64,000 nt of DNA from the NCBI GenBank assembly GCA_009767595.1, contig VSDK01009627.1:132955-196954 (forward strand), in the 5' to 3' direction. The translations under genes and the position numbers were made by a program. Positions within the stretch are counted from its first letter, which is position 1. Each line of letters begins with the position of its first letter. Below, in pieces: positions 1 to 8,688 of this stretch. Below the pieces are notes generated by a model. It did no database searches. It saw only the letters and a list, made by a program, of their open reading frames with translations, and was not told the origin of the DNA. This DNA is from Symbiodinium kawagutii. Its lineage: Eukaryota; Sar; Dinophyceae; Suessiales; Symbiodiniaceae.

Positions 1-431
1 GCCACCTTGAATTGTCACATATTGGTGCGTATTGGTGCTTTTGGTCAATTTGGGATATAGACACCTAGTGGCTACTAGGACACAAAAGTGGGGGAGATCC
101 AGTGACGCATATGGAAGGATGTAACGGAGCATCAGTTGTGGTTGCTGGGCTTGACAACGCAAGCCATGGGAACTGCATAGGATGCCATTAGCGGGGTTGT
201 CAGCGGCAGTTTGGAACTTTGGGGAAGGCCGTGAGGTGATGGCGCATGCACACATGCGTGTGTAAATCTGTATGATTAATATGTTTCTAGGCCACATGAT
301 GGTCCAAAGTTGGGCAACTCACAACTTGATCAATTTGGTGGTGCCCCCGGCATCACACGTTCATGGAATCAGCCACGTCAAAGTGTCAATGCTGATTGAG
401 ATCGATCGTTCGACGAATGTTGGTCAGTACC

Positions 432-538
432 AGGGGGGAGAGTCCAGCTCCAGCCAGGAGAAAGTCTCCATCTCCCACCTGGCTTGGACCTCAGACCAGT
501 TCGCTGAGGCCGTTCTGTTGTGCTACCAGCTGGGCTTT
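432..538 (+). CDS. Candidate exon near the left edge, unknown protein
   Basis: The reading frame gives a Ser-rich start followed by a helix-like stretch (HLAWTSDQFAEAVLLCYQLG). It follows a CAG acceptor-like site at 428-431. The 3' boundary is unclear and no GT donor fits well. It may be an upstream exon of the plus-strand gene that continues at 1208, but the two neighbouring frames are also open, so the call is weak. Confidence 0.22.
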
Positions 539-1207
539 AGGAAAACATGAGCGGCTGATATTTCACATATTGGGACTGAGTTTTCATGAAAGCCAAGTTG
601 ATCTACTAGTGAGCAACAGTCATCAAGAGTCATTCGGAAAAGGGATTTATATGAGAATTGAATTCTGAGCGTTTTGTATGTTTCTCTTTTACTCTGGGGT
701 TGTGGGTCACTGTTTTGCCTATTGCTTACAATCATAGGTTGTGAAGAGGTGTGCTGGCGGGTTTTCTCGCGATTCGCAAATGTCATTGATTTTGGGTCAA
801 TCGTCTCCTGACTATGTTGATGATGTCACTCTTTCTATTTTGAAGGCCGTTGAAGATCGCGTTTCATGGGCTTTCTGTGTGCTTTCATATCGTGCTCTGT
901 CAGTTTGCATTTGCTTGCTTTCATGCTGCGGCAGTTGCAAATTCAATGGCCAGGTGATAGTTTCAAAACCTTCTCGACCTCACTGGATATTTGTGCTCTT
1001 GATGTCTTTAAAAATTCATACTGTGTCTTACCGGTTGTGAATTCAATTACTTGTTCTTAGCAATTTGCAGGATTCCATTTTCCAGGATTTCCTCCAATTG
1101 ATCTCAAGGTTAAAAAGACTTCCAAGGTTGACCACTCTCACAAAGATCCATCATTTTTCGGATCATTCTCCTACATTTCCAAGATCAACAGGCAGCATCT
1201 TCAGCAG

Positions 1208-1283
1208 GTCAGCGGGGATTCGTTTCGAGGTGGTGGGACCTGACAACATCAACAACCTGGCCACGGCCTTGAAGCGAGTGCAG
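1208..1283 (+). CDS. Exon of plus-strand host gene, first helix unit
   Basis: Bounded by a TTCAGCAG acceptor and a GTCAGG donor. It encodes an amphipathic helix with the core NINNLATALKRVQ. It ends in phase 0, and the exon at 4604 begins in phase 0, so the two can be joined directly. Similar one-helix exons follow at 4604, 5941, 14790, 16045 and 17183. The function is not recognised. Confidence 0.42.
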
Positions 1284-4200
1284 GTCAGGTGATGTGCTGA
1301 TGCTGCAGCTTCCTGCGTTTTTTGCCCATGAGAAGAGCTATAAACGGAACAATTTGATGGTTTTTGTTGCTTTTAATAGGGGATTTTGGTGGTTAATAAC
1401 AGGGGAGAAAAGCCGACAGTAAGACCTTTATGGCGCTGTTTCTCAAAAGAGGGGTCCCCCAAATCATCTCATATTTGCCATTATAGTAACAAACTAGCCA
1501 TCTTTGTGGGTCCTCTATTTTGAGAAACAGCCAAATGAGCTATGGCTGCTTGCTTTCCCCGCAGAAGTTTTTTTGAGTCCTCCATACATGGCAACAGCTA
1601 TAGCCATCTATAGCTTACCCTAGGAGGACCCTTTGTCCACTCAGTCGCCGAGTATGGGAAGAAGTTGAACTTGTAATGGGGGATGATGACTCATGATGAT
1701 ACTTATCATGCTTGATCCTAATCAGGTTGCCATGTGTTGCCATGTGTTACCACAAATCCTGAAAAGGGCAGACAAGGCTTGTGAAATCATGTGTGCTCTA
1801 GAGGCCTTGAATCATAGAAAAAAAATCAAGAAAAAACACAGACTCAACCCAAAAAACAAAACCGTGAGGTCCAAGAAATCAAGAATCAAATCACAATCAA
1901 AATAAAGTCAAGAACAAATAAGATAAGATCAAAAACAGCTCACATCGTTTTGTGATTGTTTTATTTGATTATTGTATTTTGTGTTTTTCTGATTTTGTTT
2001 TGTTTTGATTTGATTTCTTTTGTTTTTGTCTCAAGGTTTGTTGCAAGTTCACTGGTTTGATGGACCTCCATGATTCCTGTCCGGTCCTCGTCGATCCTCA
2101 CAGCTTTGTTTTTTGGGTTTCCTTTGTTTCTGATGATTTGCTGTTATTGTTTTTATCATTCTTCATTTCCACGCTCTGTGTGGGACAATGAATTCACATG
2201 CCAGTGATTCGGATAAGGGTGATGAACACATGGCAGTATTGGACGATGATGCGATGGAGTCAAAAAAAGACATGTCCCAGGTCATAGCAACCGCAGTCCC
2301 ACTGTTTGGGTGTAGATGCGCTGGCAGTGCTTGTTACTTTCAGACACTGCGCCACTCAATCAGCTTGATATGGATGTGGTGGTGAACATTTGTAAAAATG
2401 TTTTGACAAAGGCATAAAAAGGAAAAACACAATCTGTTAGTGATGAATTCTTTGCCTTTGATTTGTTTTACTGTTTTCACCCGCCAAGATTAGTAGATCA
2501 TGCACATAATCGGACAGTTTTCAAGGGCAACTCCTATGAAATAGTGACTCCTATACTTCTCATTTGGGCAAGCTGGCTGGAGGGAGACTCTCACTGAGGC
2601 GATGTTTTGTTTGACTGACTGACGCTGCACGTTCATTGCTGACGTTTTTCCTACTGCCACGGTATATTCCTTGTTTTGAAAATTAAACCGCCACAACTAC
2701 GCCCAATTCGATATTCAAAGACACATGTTTGCGTGGGTTGCTTGCATCAGGTGTTGTACTGCGTTTCTTGCATTTTTCAACATTTGTTATAATCGATGTT
2801 CTTCAAGTGATTCATATATTTAACGGGACCATTTGTCCCAGCTCCATGAGATCATGACAGAGCTTTCGATGGTTGGTCACCTTACACCAGCCACAAGATA
2901 TTAAAGCAAGTTGTGTTTGCAGTGCGCCAAGCTTTTCGGCCTTGCGCTGCACAATAGTTCTGCAACATGTTGTTGTGCGTTATCATGCCAGCTATATTGT
3001 TGGTGGCTATGCAATAGATTAACGACATTCTTAGCTGCTGACGTTGATTTCATGCTGCATCGTTTCAATCTAGAAAGCAAGTGTGCAGTCCAGGTTGGCT
3101 ATGTTCAATGCTGTTGCATTTGATTTTCAAACGGTATATTTGTATGCATGTTCATTTCAAGTGCAGCACTGTACATCATGTTAGGCTATACCCTACGAAC
3201 TACTTGCAGCACATGTAATGTCATGCGGCATGCATCTTTTTGCACATCGTATTTTCATGCACGTGTGCACGTTTGCAATGTGCTACCACTCTTGCTTCAA
3301 GCAAATGGCACGGTATATCAGATTCTGATTGGCTGTGTCATACTTCATACTCTATGCCATTTATTCGGATCCACTCGTTTTCGAGTCGTCGCTGCTTGTC
3401 GTCAGAAGCCCAGCCGTTTCGGGCGACAGCGAGCCGTTGCTGGAGCCAGGAGCGTGTGCTGGGAAAACCAACCGATGTTGGGAGCCCTGGAGCCGCTCGA
3501 GAAGTCGCCGTGTCTCGAGCGGTTGGGAGCGGATGCCTGGATTGGCTGACCAGAAACTCCCTTCTCCGCTGGTGGAGAAGGATCCGTTTGTTGCTGTTGT
3601 CGATTCCGTTGGTAGATTCTGTAGATTGAGTAGATCAAATATTTAGCAAAAGTATTTCTAATTGTTATTGATATCTAGTGGATGGAACTGGATGACCCCT
3701 ATCAATAATGATTTAGTAATAGTAGAACTTAAAATATTGATAGTAGATCCAGTAGATCCAAATCAATGCCCCCTCCGAGTTTTGATATCTTTTGGCAATA
3801 AGTCAACAAAAATCACCAATGTCAGGTGAAGTGGAGGCGGTTTTAGTTTTTACAGATCCATCATTAGCGGATAGTAGCAGTGACACCTGCCAAATAATGG
3901 CAGAAGATCATGGAGAGATTAAATTTCTTCTTCATCGCCGTAAACAAAGTGTTGGCCACTATTATACTGACTGAACTCTAATAATAGTAACCACGCTGGA
4001 GAACGATGAGATGGTCAAAAATGAATCATGGTTGCTGTTCTTCACCTAAGTGCATTGGTAAAGCTCGGCCCGAGGTGATTCTGCGTCTATCTTGCCTGAG
4101 CTATCCATGATTGTTGCAGACGACCAATTCAGCAAGCCAAATGTGGGTGTATTTTTGAATAGACATTATTGACCCATTCCTAACCATCATCAACCACCAT

Positions 4201-4603
4201 GATTCACACATGGTACCCCTTTTTTTTCAGATATGAAGCTGTCACGTCAAGAGTCGTAGGATGAAGCCGCCCACGTCGTTAGATGACAAATCCGCATGAA
4301 TTGGTAGAGGATGTGCCTCACCTTTCTGAAACCTTCGAGTTGTGGTTTCACGGCGACCGCAAGATTTATTCCAAGACGGCTCAGTGCGTAAATCAGATGG
4401 CGGCGACAAGGAGCACTTGAGTGCGGCTGTGCCAAGCCACACAAAGGGGCCTGTGAAAAATGTATTTGTAAAGAACAGGAACATATACCCGCAGTGTTAC
4501 ACGCATGGATGCTCTCCTCCATGTAGAAATTTGATATGTTTGAATACTTTTTTTGCTGGGAATCGCCAGAGCTTCGCTTGGATTTTCGTTTGGAACTGTT
4601 GAG
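1284..4603 (+). other. Probable intron, 3.3 kb
   Basis: Mostly AT-rich DNA without convincing coding sequence. It holds a MITE-like foldback at 1431-1536. Two short frames could be extra exons: 2188-2270, acidic, followed by a GTCATA donor-like site, and 3408-3609, Ser/Arg-rich, ending at GTAGAT. Neither keeps frame with its neighbours, so they are not listed as exons. Confidence 0.35.
1431..1536. repeat. MITE-like foldback repeat, copy 1
   Basis: Imperfect inverted repeat of about 28 bp. The left arm carries CTGTTTCTCAAAAGAGG and the right arm, on the other strand, CTGTTTCTCAAAATAGAGG. The arms enclose about 50 bp. Related foldbacks lie at 14155-14270, 14375-14455 and, truncated, 20875-20972. 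It has no coding capacity. Confidence 0.6.
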
Positions 4604-4721
4604 GTCACGCGAAGTCTAGAGCGACTTGCCAAAGCTGTGGATGGGCTGCACCATAACGTCTCCCATGCCATGGATGACCGGACCTCGGGGGCAATCGATT
4701 ACGCGGCCTGGTGCAGGGGGG
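4604..4721 (+). CDS. Exon of plus-strand host gene, second helix unit
   Basis: Begins after TTGAG with phase 0 and encodes a helix with the core SLERLAKAVDGL, followed by a polar tail ending in a run of Gly. The donor GTAAGA lies in a run of seven G; with six of them in the exon, the one-base overhang fits the two bases that precede the first codon of the exon at 5941. Third-position usage and the strong donor make this one of the better exons of the chain. Confidence 0.5.
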
Positions 4722-5791
4722 GTAAGAAATCAAAAGTCATAAGCAGACAACGGACGAAGCTGTGATGAGTTAATGAAGTCATCATGTAAAGTGCCTGCCC
4801 AAAGCAAGGGGCACCTGGACCAAGTCCATGATTAGAAAAAACACAAACAAAGCAAAACCACATGGCCAGGTAGCAAAGACAAAGAAACGATTTCGAAACG
4901 ACGAAGAAACCAATTTTGTCCAGATGTCTATCTTTCCCGGATGTGTTCTGCGATTTGGGCATTTCGATCCTTTGCCACAGTTATACGCACTGGTTTGCTC
5001 GCAGATATTCTCGTTGTTGTCTGCTCTTTAGCAATTCTTGTAGTTCAAACCTGTTCCCAATAAATGCCTTGACCACCACGTTATCCAAGATGCATCTTCT
5101 GTTTTTTTTTGGTGATTTTGGAATTGTCAACCTTTTCCAGTTTCAAGCATGCCGATGTTTTTGAGATTGTTGGAAATTCTAACAGGTTTGTTTTGTTTGG
5201 AGTATGCTTTTGGCTTGTGTACTGTAATTTTCAACCAACCAGCCTAAGGGTTTTCCATACGTCACAAAGTGTAAAAAGTAAAAGTGATGGTCATGGTACC
5301 AGCATTTTTGCATTCCGCCGTTTTTCTCAAATTCCTGCCTGCCAACGGAGGGTTTGTAAGCAACCAGAGTTATCGTTGAGTCTTGTTGCTTGCCTTTGTT
5401 GTTGTACATCAGTGTTCCTCAATATTATTGATGGTTGTTGTCTCCTGTTATTATTGCCGCTAGCTTCCTATAGCTTACTAGTCCATGAGCTATTGATCCA
5501 CCATCTGAATTTAGCGTGGGCCCAAGTGGCTCTGGATGGCTCTGGCAGCAGAACCATAACTGAAACCATGCTGCTGTCGAGAGCTACCCGCTGTGACTGG
5601 CATCCAAGACATGTTTGTCCAATGATTCCTCAAGCTTCCTCTCGGGGGGCAAGTCCCTTTGCGTGAGGGGGTGTAGATCTGTAGATCTTTAGATGGGAAT
5701 GATGCGTTCAATGCATGCACAGGAAGAACATGGAAAAACTATGCTATTGTTTTTTGATTTTTTTGCTGCAGTTGCAAAAGCATGAGTATGT

Positions 5792-5842
<51 letters not shown>
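5792..5842. repeat. (ATC)n microsatellite
   Basis: About 17 uninterrupted ATC triplets. The poly-Ser reading frame through it is a repeat artefact. Confidence 0.9.
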
Positions 5843-5844
<2 letters not shown>

Positions 5845-5940
5845 TCACTCAGCTTGGCCAACCATCACCAAGCATGATAGCTGACATGTTTCCCACATGT
5901 CCCGAGCATGGAGCCATGATTTCGTCTCCCCGCCCTACAG

Positions 5941-6052
5941 CCGGTTCTGGGCGCTGCCTGGCTCCCGAGGCCTCTGAGAGCCTCAAGAACTTAACGAAGA
6001 GCATGGAGCAGCTACAGGAGAATGATGGGCGCCATGGGAACGACTCGCAACG
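5941..6052 (+). CDS. Exon of plus-strand host gene, third helix unit
   Basis: Follows the acceptor CCGCCCTACAG and ends at the donor GTGCGT. The helix core is SLKNLTKSMEQLQ. It ends with two bases of a codon, and the exon at 14790 supplies the third base in frame, so the joined reading crosses an 8.7-kb gap that contains the whole DIRS-type retrotransposon. This is the main evidence that the element sits in an intron of this gene. Confidence 0.5.
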
Positions 6053-6146
6053 GTGCGTGGGAATTACGCCATGGTTGGAGAAATGGTTGATGATGGTTAG
6101 CAGCTTGTTGATGTTGATTCGTCTTTGATTATGATGCATGGTGATG

Positions 6147-6185
6147 ATGATCCCATCATGCATTTGGGCCCCGCAGTTTTTGGGG
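6147..6185 (+). repeat. Split direct repeat A1 (left end of the retrotransposon)
   Basis: 39 bp matching A2 at 13908-13946 with a single C/T difference at 6154. The shared part includes CATTTGGGCCCCGCAG and a T5G4 tract. It marks the left terminus of the element. Confidence 0.8.
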
Positions 6186-6193
6186 TCAAGTGG

Positions 6194-6514
6194 ATGGATC
6201 GTTCATTGGCTGTAGGGGCGACCTCGGGATCATTGAGTGCTCTCATCGTTAGATTGTTGGCTGATTCGCTGTCTTCGAGCACTCCTGGGTTTCCACCTCT
6301 TGAGTGCCCTATTTGCCCCGAATTATCCGACATCTACTTGGGTGATCGCCAGATTGATCCCTTTAGCCTGGGACTGGGCCTGCTGATTGGTCTCTTTGCG
6401 GGGCCGCTGCTTGAACTGCTGTATTTGCTGCGCCAGTCTTGGCGCCTTTGGGTCCAGGGCCGACTTGCTCGGATTGCCGAGCAGAAACCTTCCCCTTTGT
6501 ACCGCCTTGGATGA
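6194..6514 (+). CDS. Small one-pass membrane ORF of the retrotransposon
   Basis: 106 residues starting at ATG 6194. A CPICPEL motif lies in the middle, followed by a 25-residue hydrophobic segment (LGLGLLIGLFAGPLLELLYL) and a basic tail. From memory, comparable short membrane ORFs with a C-P-x-C motif precede gag-like ORFs in other dinoflagellate elements. The stop codon overlaps the start of the next ORF (ATGA at 6511-6514). The function is unknown; a membrane or virus-like-particle role is only a guess. Confidence 0.55.
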   Translation: MDRSLAVGATSGSLSALIVRLLADSLSSSTPGFPPLECPICPELSDIYLGDRQIDPFSLGLGLLIGLFAGPLLELLYLLRQSWRLWVQGRLARIAEQKPSPLYRLG

Positions 6515-7023
6515 GTGGGTCCCCTTCGGCCTCTGCACTTGAAAGTGACCAGGTGCGTGGAGAGTTACGAGAACTTCGAGCTCTTTTTGAGGCCCTATCG
6601 CTGCGTGTGGAGGCACTGGAAGCTGGAACTGAGTGGGGGGTGGTAGGCAGTTCATCTACTACTTCTGTTCCACCGGTGGTTGCTGCTGAAAGTACTGGTT
6701 CTGCACTGGACCCTGCTCGCTTGGCTGCATCTCGGGAAGTTGGGCGCTGGATTCTTGCTTGCCTCTCTGGTCCTCCTCAAGGACTGTCAGGGCGAGAAAA
6801 GATTTCACTGCCTAGTCGGTTGTATCTTGTTGTCAGGGATTTCCAGGATACCATTTACAACCCCCCTTTAGTGTTCAATACTTGGAGGGAAGCTAGGGAA
6901 CTTGTTTCGCCACACGGGCGACCTGGAAACAGCATCTTCGTGGGCTTGCCGACGAAAGAGGAAGCTCGACTAGCCCTTGCAGAAGCGCAGCTTGAGATCC
7001 CCACCGCCCTTCGGCGGGCTTGA
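6511..7023 (+). CDS. Retrotransposon ORF1, gag-region protein
   Basis: 170 residues when started at ATG 6511, whose TG forms part of the upstream stop TGA. An N-terminal coiled-coil stretch (ELRELRALFEALSLRVEALE) is followed by a compact domain rich in Tyr, Phe and Pro (SRLYLVVRDFQDTIYNPP) that I remember as recurring in dinoflagellate retroelements. An upstream ATG at 6439 would extend it, but that part overlaps the membrane ORF. The stop TGA shares its A with the next start (TGATG, 7021-7025). The exact role is unknown; the position suggests a structural, gag-like function. Confidence 0.6.
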   Translation: MSGSPSASALESDQVRGELRELRALFEALSLRVEALEAGTEWGVVGSSSTTSVPPVVAAESTGSALDPARLAASREVGRWILACLSGPPQGLSGREKISLPSRLYLVVRDFQDTIYNPPLVFNTWREARELVSPHGRPGNSIFVGLPTKEEARLALAEAQLEIPTALRRA

Positions 7024-7664
7024 TGGCTGAGGAAACTTCTGGATCCGAAGCTGGTTCAAACCATCCTGAGGGGTTTGACCTGGCAAACAGTTTTGTGATC
7101 TCAGGCAGTGGTGAGGTTGACCTCCAGTACCCAGTGATTCAGCTGGTGAGCTCTATTGAGGGCTCCAGCAGCGAGTGCATCGCAGTGACCAGAGTTGCAA
7201 CTGGTCAGATCCTCCTTTGCCTCCCAGAGGCAGCTTGGCACAGGAAGAAGAAGAACCGCCTGCTTGACGCCGGGCTGTCGAAGGTTGTGAAAGCCACCGT
7301 ATCTTCTTGCTCAAACCAATCTGCTGATAGCCGTGAAGCACCTGGATCGGAACCCTCTTTAGCAGTATGGCTGGGCTTGCTAGCTGTGACCGAAGAGACC
7401 TCCTTGGGCCCCCTCGATGTGTCCATGGCGATGTTCCCCCTAGATGGAGAAGGGTTCAGCTGTCTTCCCTATGCCCCGGCATTGGTTGCCCTGGCCCAGG
7501 ATCATTTCACCTTCCACACCGCCACCGAGGCGGTAGAAGATGGCACCGACAAGAGGCTCAGCAGTCTGGAAGCAGGGCTAGCAAAGTTGACAGCTATGTT
7601 GGAAAGCATCCAGACTCCGCCTCCCCCCCCTCGAAGCACACCAGCTATCGAGAACCCGCTTTGA
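7023..7664 (+). CDS. Retrotransposon ORF2, N-terminal gag segment
   Basis: Starts at ATG 7023, which overlaps the previous stop. It has 213 residues, with no recognised domain in the first 180 and a short coiled coil near the end (RLSSLEAGLAKLTAMLESI). The reading then enters a run of eight C at 7623-7630. Beyond it, the conserved protein continues in the -1 frame (see 7628-8686), while this frame stops at 7664. It is probably the first half of one gag protein, broken by a homopolymer frameshift or joined by programmed frameshifting. Confidence 0.6.
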   Translation: MAEETSGSEAGSNHPEGFDLANSFVISGSGEVDLQYPVIQLVSSIEGSSSECIAVTRVATGQILLCLPEAAWHRKKKNRLLDAGLSKVVKATVSSCSNQSADSREAPGSEPSLAVWLGLLAVTEETSLGPLDVSMAMFPLDGEGFSCLPYAPALVALAQDHFTFHTATEAVEDGTDKRLSSLEAGLAKLTAMLESIQTPPPPPRSTPAIENPL

Positions 7665-8686
7665 AGCGACCGGCTCCTCGGAAGCAGCCAGCCCAAGCTG
7701 CAACAGGGTTGAATCCCTATGTAGCTCAGCAAGCTCTTCAGGCGGGTGTCAGTCAGGAAGCCTTGGCCGAAGTAGGAGCTTTGGTGGGCACCTCGATGAG
7801 TCATCTTCCTCTTGCCGGCGAAGCCCCAGACCACAAGGAGTTGACCTCCGAGGAAGACGAGGCAGACGTCGGGTCTGGCTTAGCAGATCCTATGAGCAAA
7901 GCCTTGGTGCAGTTGTCACACATAGTGACTTCCATGCATGCCGAGAAGAAGAAGAAGAAGGACAGAAGCCTGGACTCTCTTCTCGACCACGCAGAGTATG
8001 GGTCGGGAAAGGATGCAGTTGGAACCTCCAGCCCGAGCCGATCCCACTCGGCAGCATTGAGAACTTTGCAGAGGACCTTGCAGGACAATCCCAAGTTGCT
8101 TCACCAGGAGATCGAACGTCGCATGGCAGAGGATTGGGCGAGCACCACCCTGGTCCCCGGTTCGGGGTACCGGCCCACTTCGGCACGGGCCTGGCTGGAG
8201 CATCGATCGAAGATTGGAAACTTTGCCGGTGCTATACGACCGGCTTGGATCATTGCCGGTGCCCTGGACGACATCAGGTCAGGAGCTGTGGACCGTGCCC
8301 GAGCACGGCTTTGCTTAGGCCTTGCGGCCTACGACCAGCAGAGCTACGACAAGGGCTCTTGGCTCTTAGCAGCAGAGATAGCATTGGAACACCCTCCTCC
8401 CTATGGGTCGTTCGCGGGACGGCTTCCTCCAGATGTTTGGGAACAGCCCCACACTCGCCTTTTGGACCCTCGCTGGTTCGATGTCATGGTGAGCAAAGTC
8501 CGGAACCTAGCCGACTACCACGACAAGAAAGCAAAGCTGAACCCCGGAGGAAGAGGAAAAGGAGAAGATGCTGCTCCGAAGACCGAGCCAAACCCTTCAC
8601 CAAAGAAAAAAGGCCAGCCAAAGGGAGGAAAGAAGGGGACTGGAAGCCAGAAGGCGGACGAAGCTCCGCCGACTACCACCTCCTAA
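7628..8686 (+). CDS. Retrotransposon gag-like protein, C-terminal segment
   Basis: About 350 residues in the -1 frame relative to ORF2. In order: a Pro/Ala linker, an acidic patch (SEEDEADVG), a Lys run (EKKKKKDR), then a helical domain with TSARAWLEHRSKIGNF and DQQSYDKGSWLLAAEIALE, and a Lys/Gly-rich basic tail typical of nucleic-acid-binding gag C-termini. I remember this domain in many dinoflagellate repeat proteins. The ORF is open upstream to 7367, but that part is a shadow of ORF2. RT is read in the -1 frame relative to this one, and the RT frame is open across the gag stop. Confidence 0.65.
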   Translation, partial: PSKHTSYREPALKRPAPRKQPAQAATGLNPYVAQQALQAGVSQEALAEVGALVGTSMSHLPLAGEAPDHKELTSEEDEADVGSGLADPMSKALVQLSHIVTSMHAEKKKKKDRSLDSLLDHAEYGSGKDAVGTSSPSRSHSAALRTLQRTLQDNPKLLHQEIERRMAEDWASTTLVPGSGYRPTSARAWLEHRSKIGNFAGAIRPAWIIAGALDDIRSGAVDRARARLCLGLAAYDQQSYDKGSWLLAAEIALEHPPPYGSFAGRLPPDVWEQPHTRLLDPRWFDVMVSKVRNLADYHDKKAKLNPGGRGKGEDAAPKTEPNPSPKKKGQPKGGKKGTGSQKADEAPPTTTS

Positions 8687-8688
8687 AG

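Noticed and set aside
8134..8686. First 180 codons of the long RT frame as protein
   Set aside because: This stretch is a shadow of the gag C-terminal part; composition is Arg/Pro/Ser-rich and unlike RT upstream regions.
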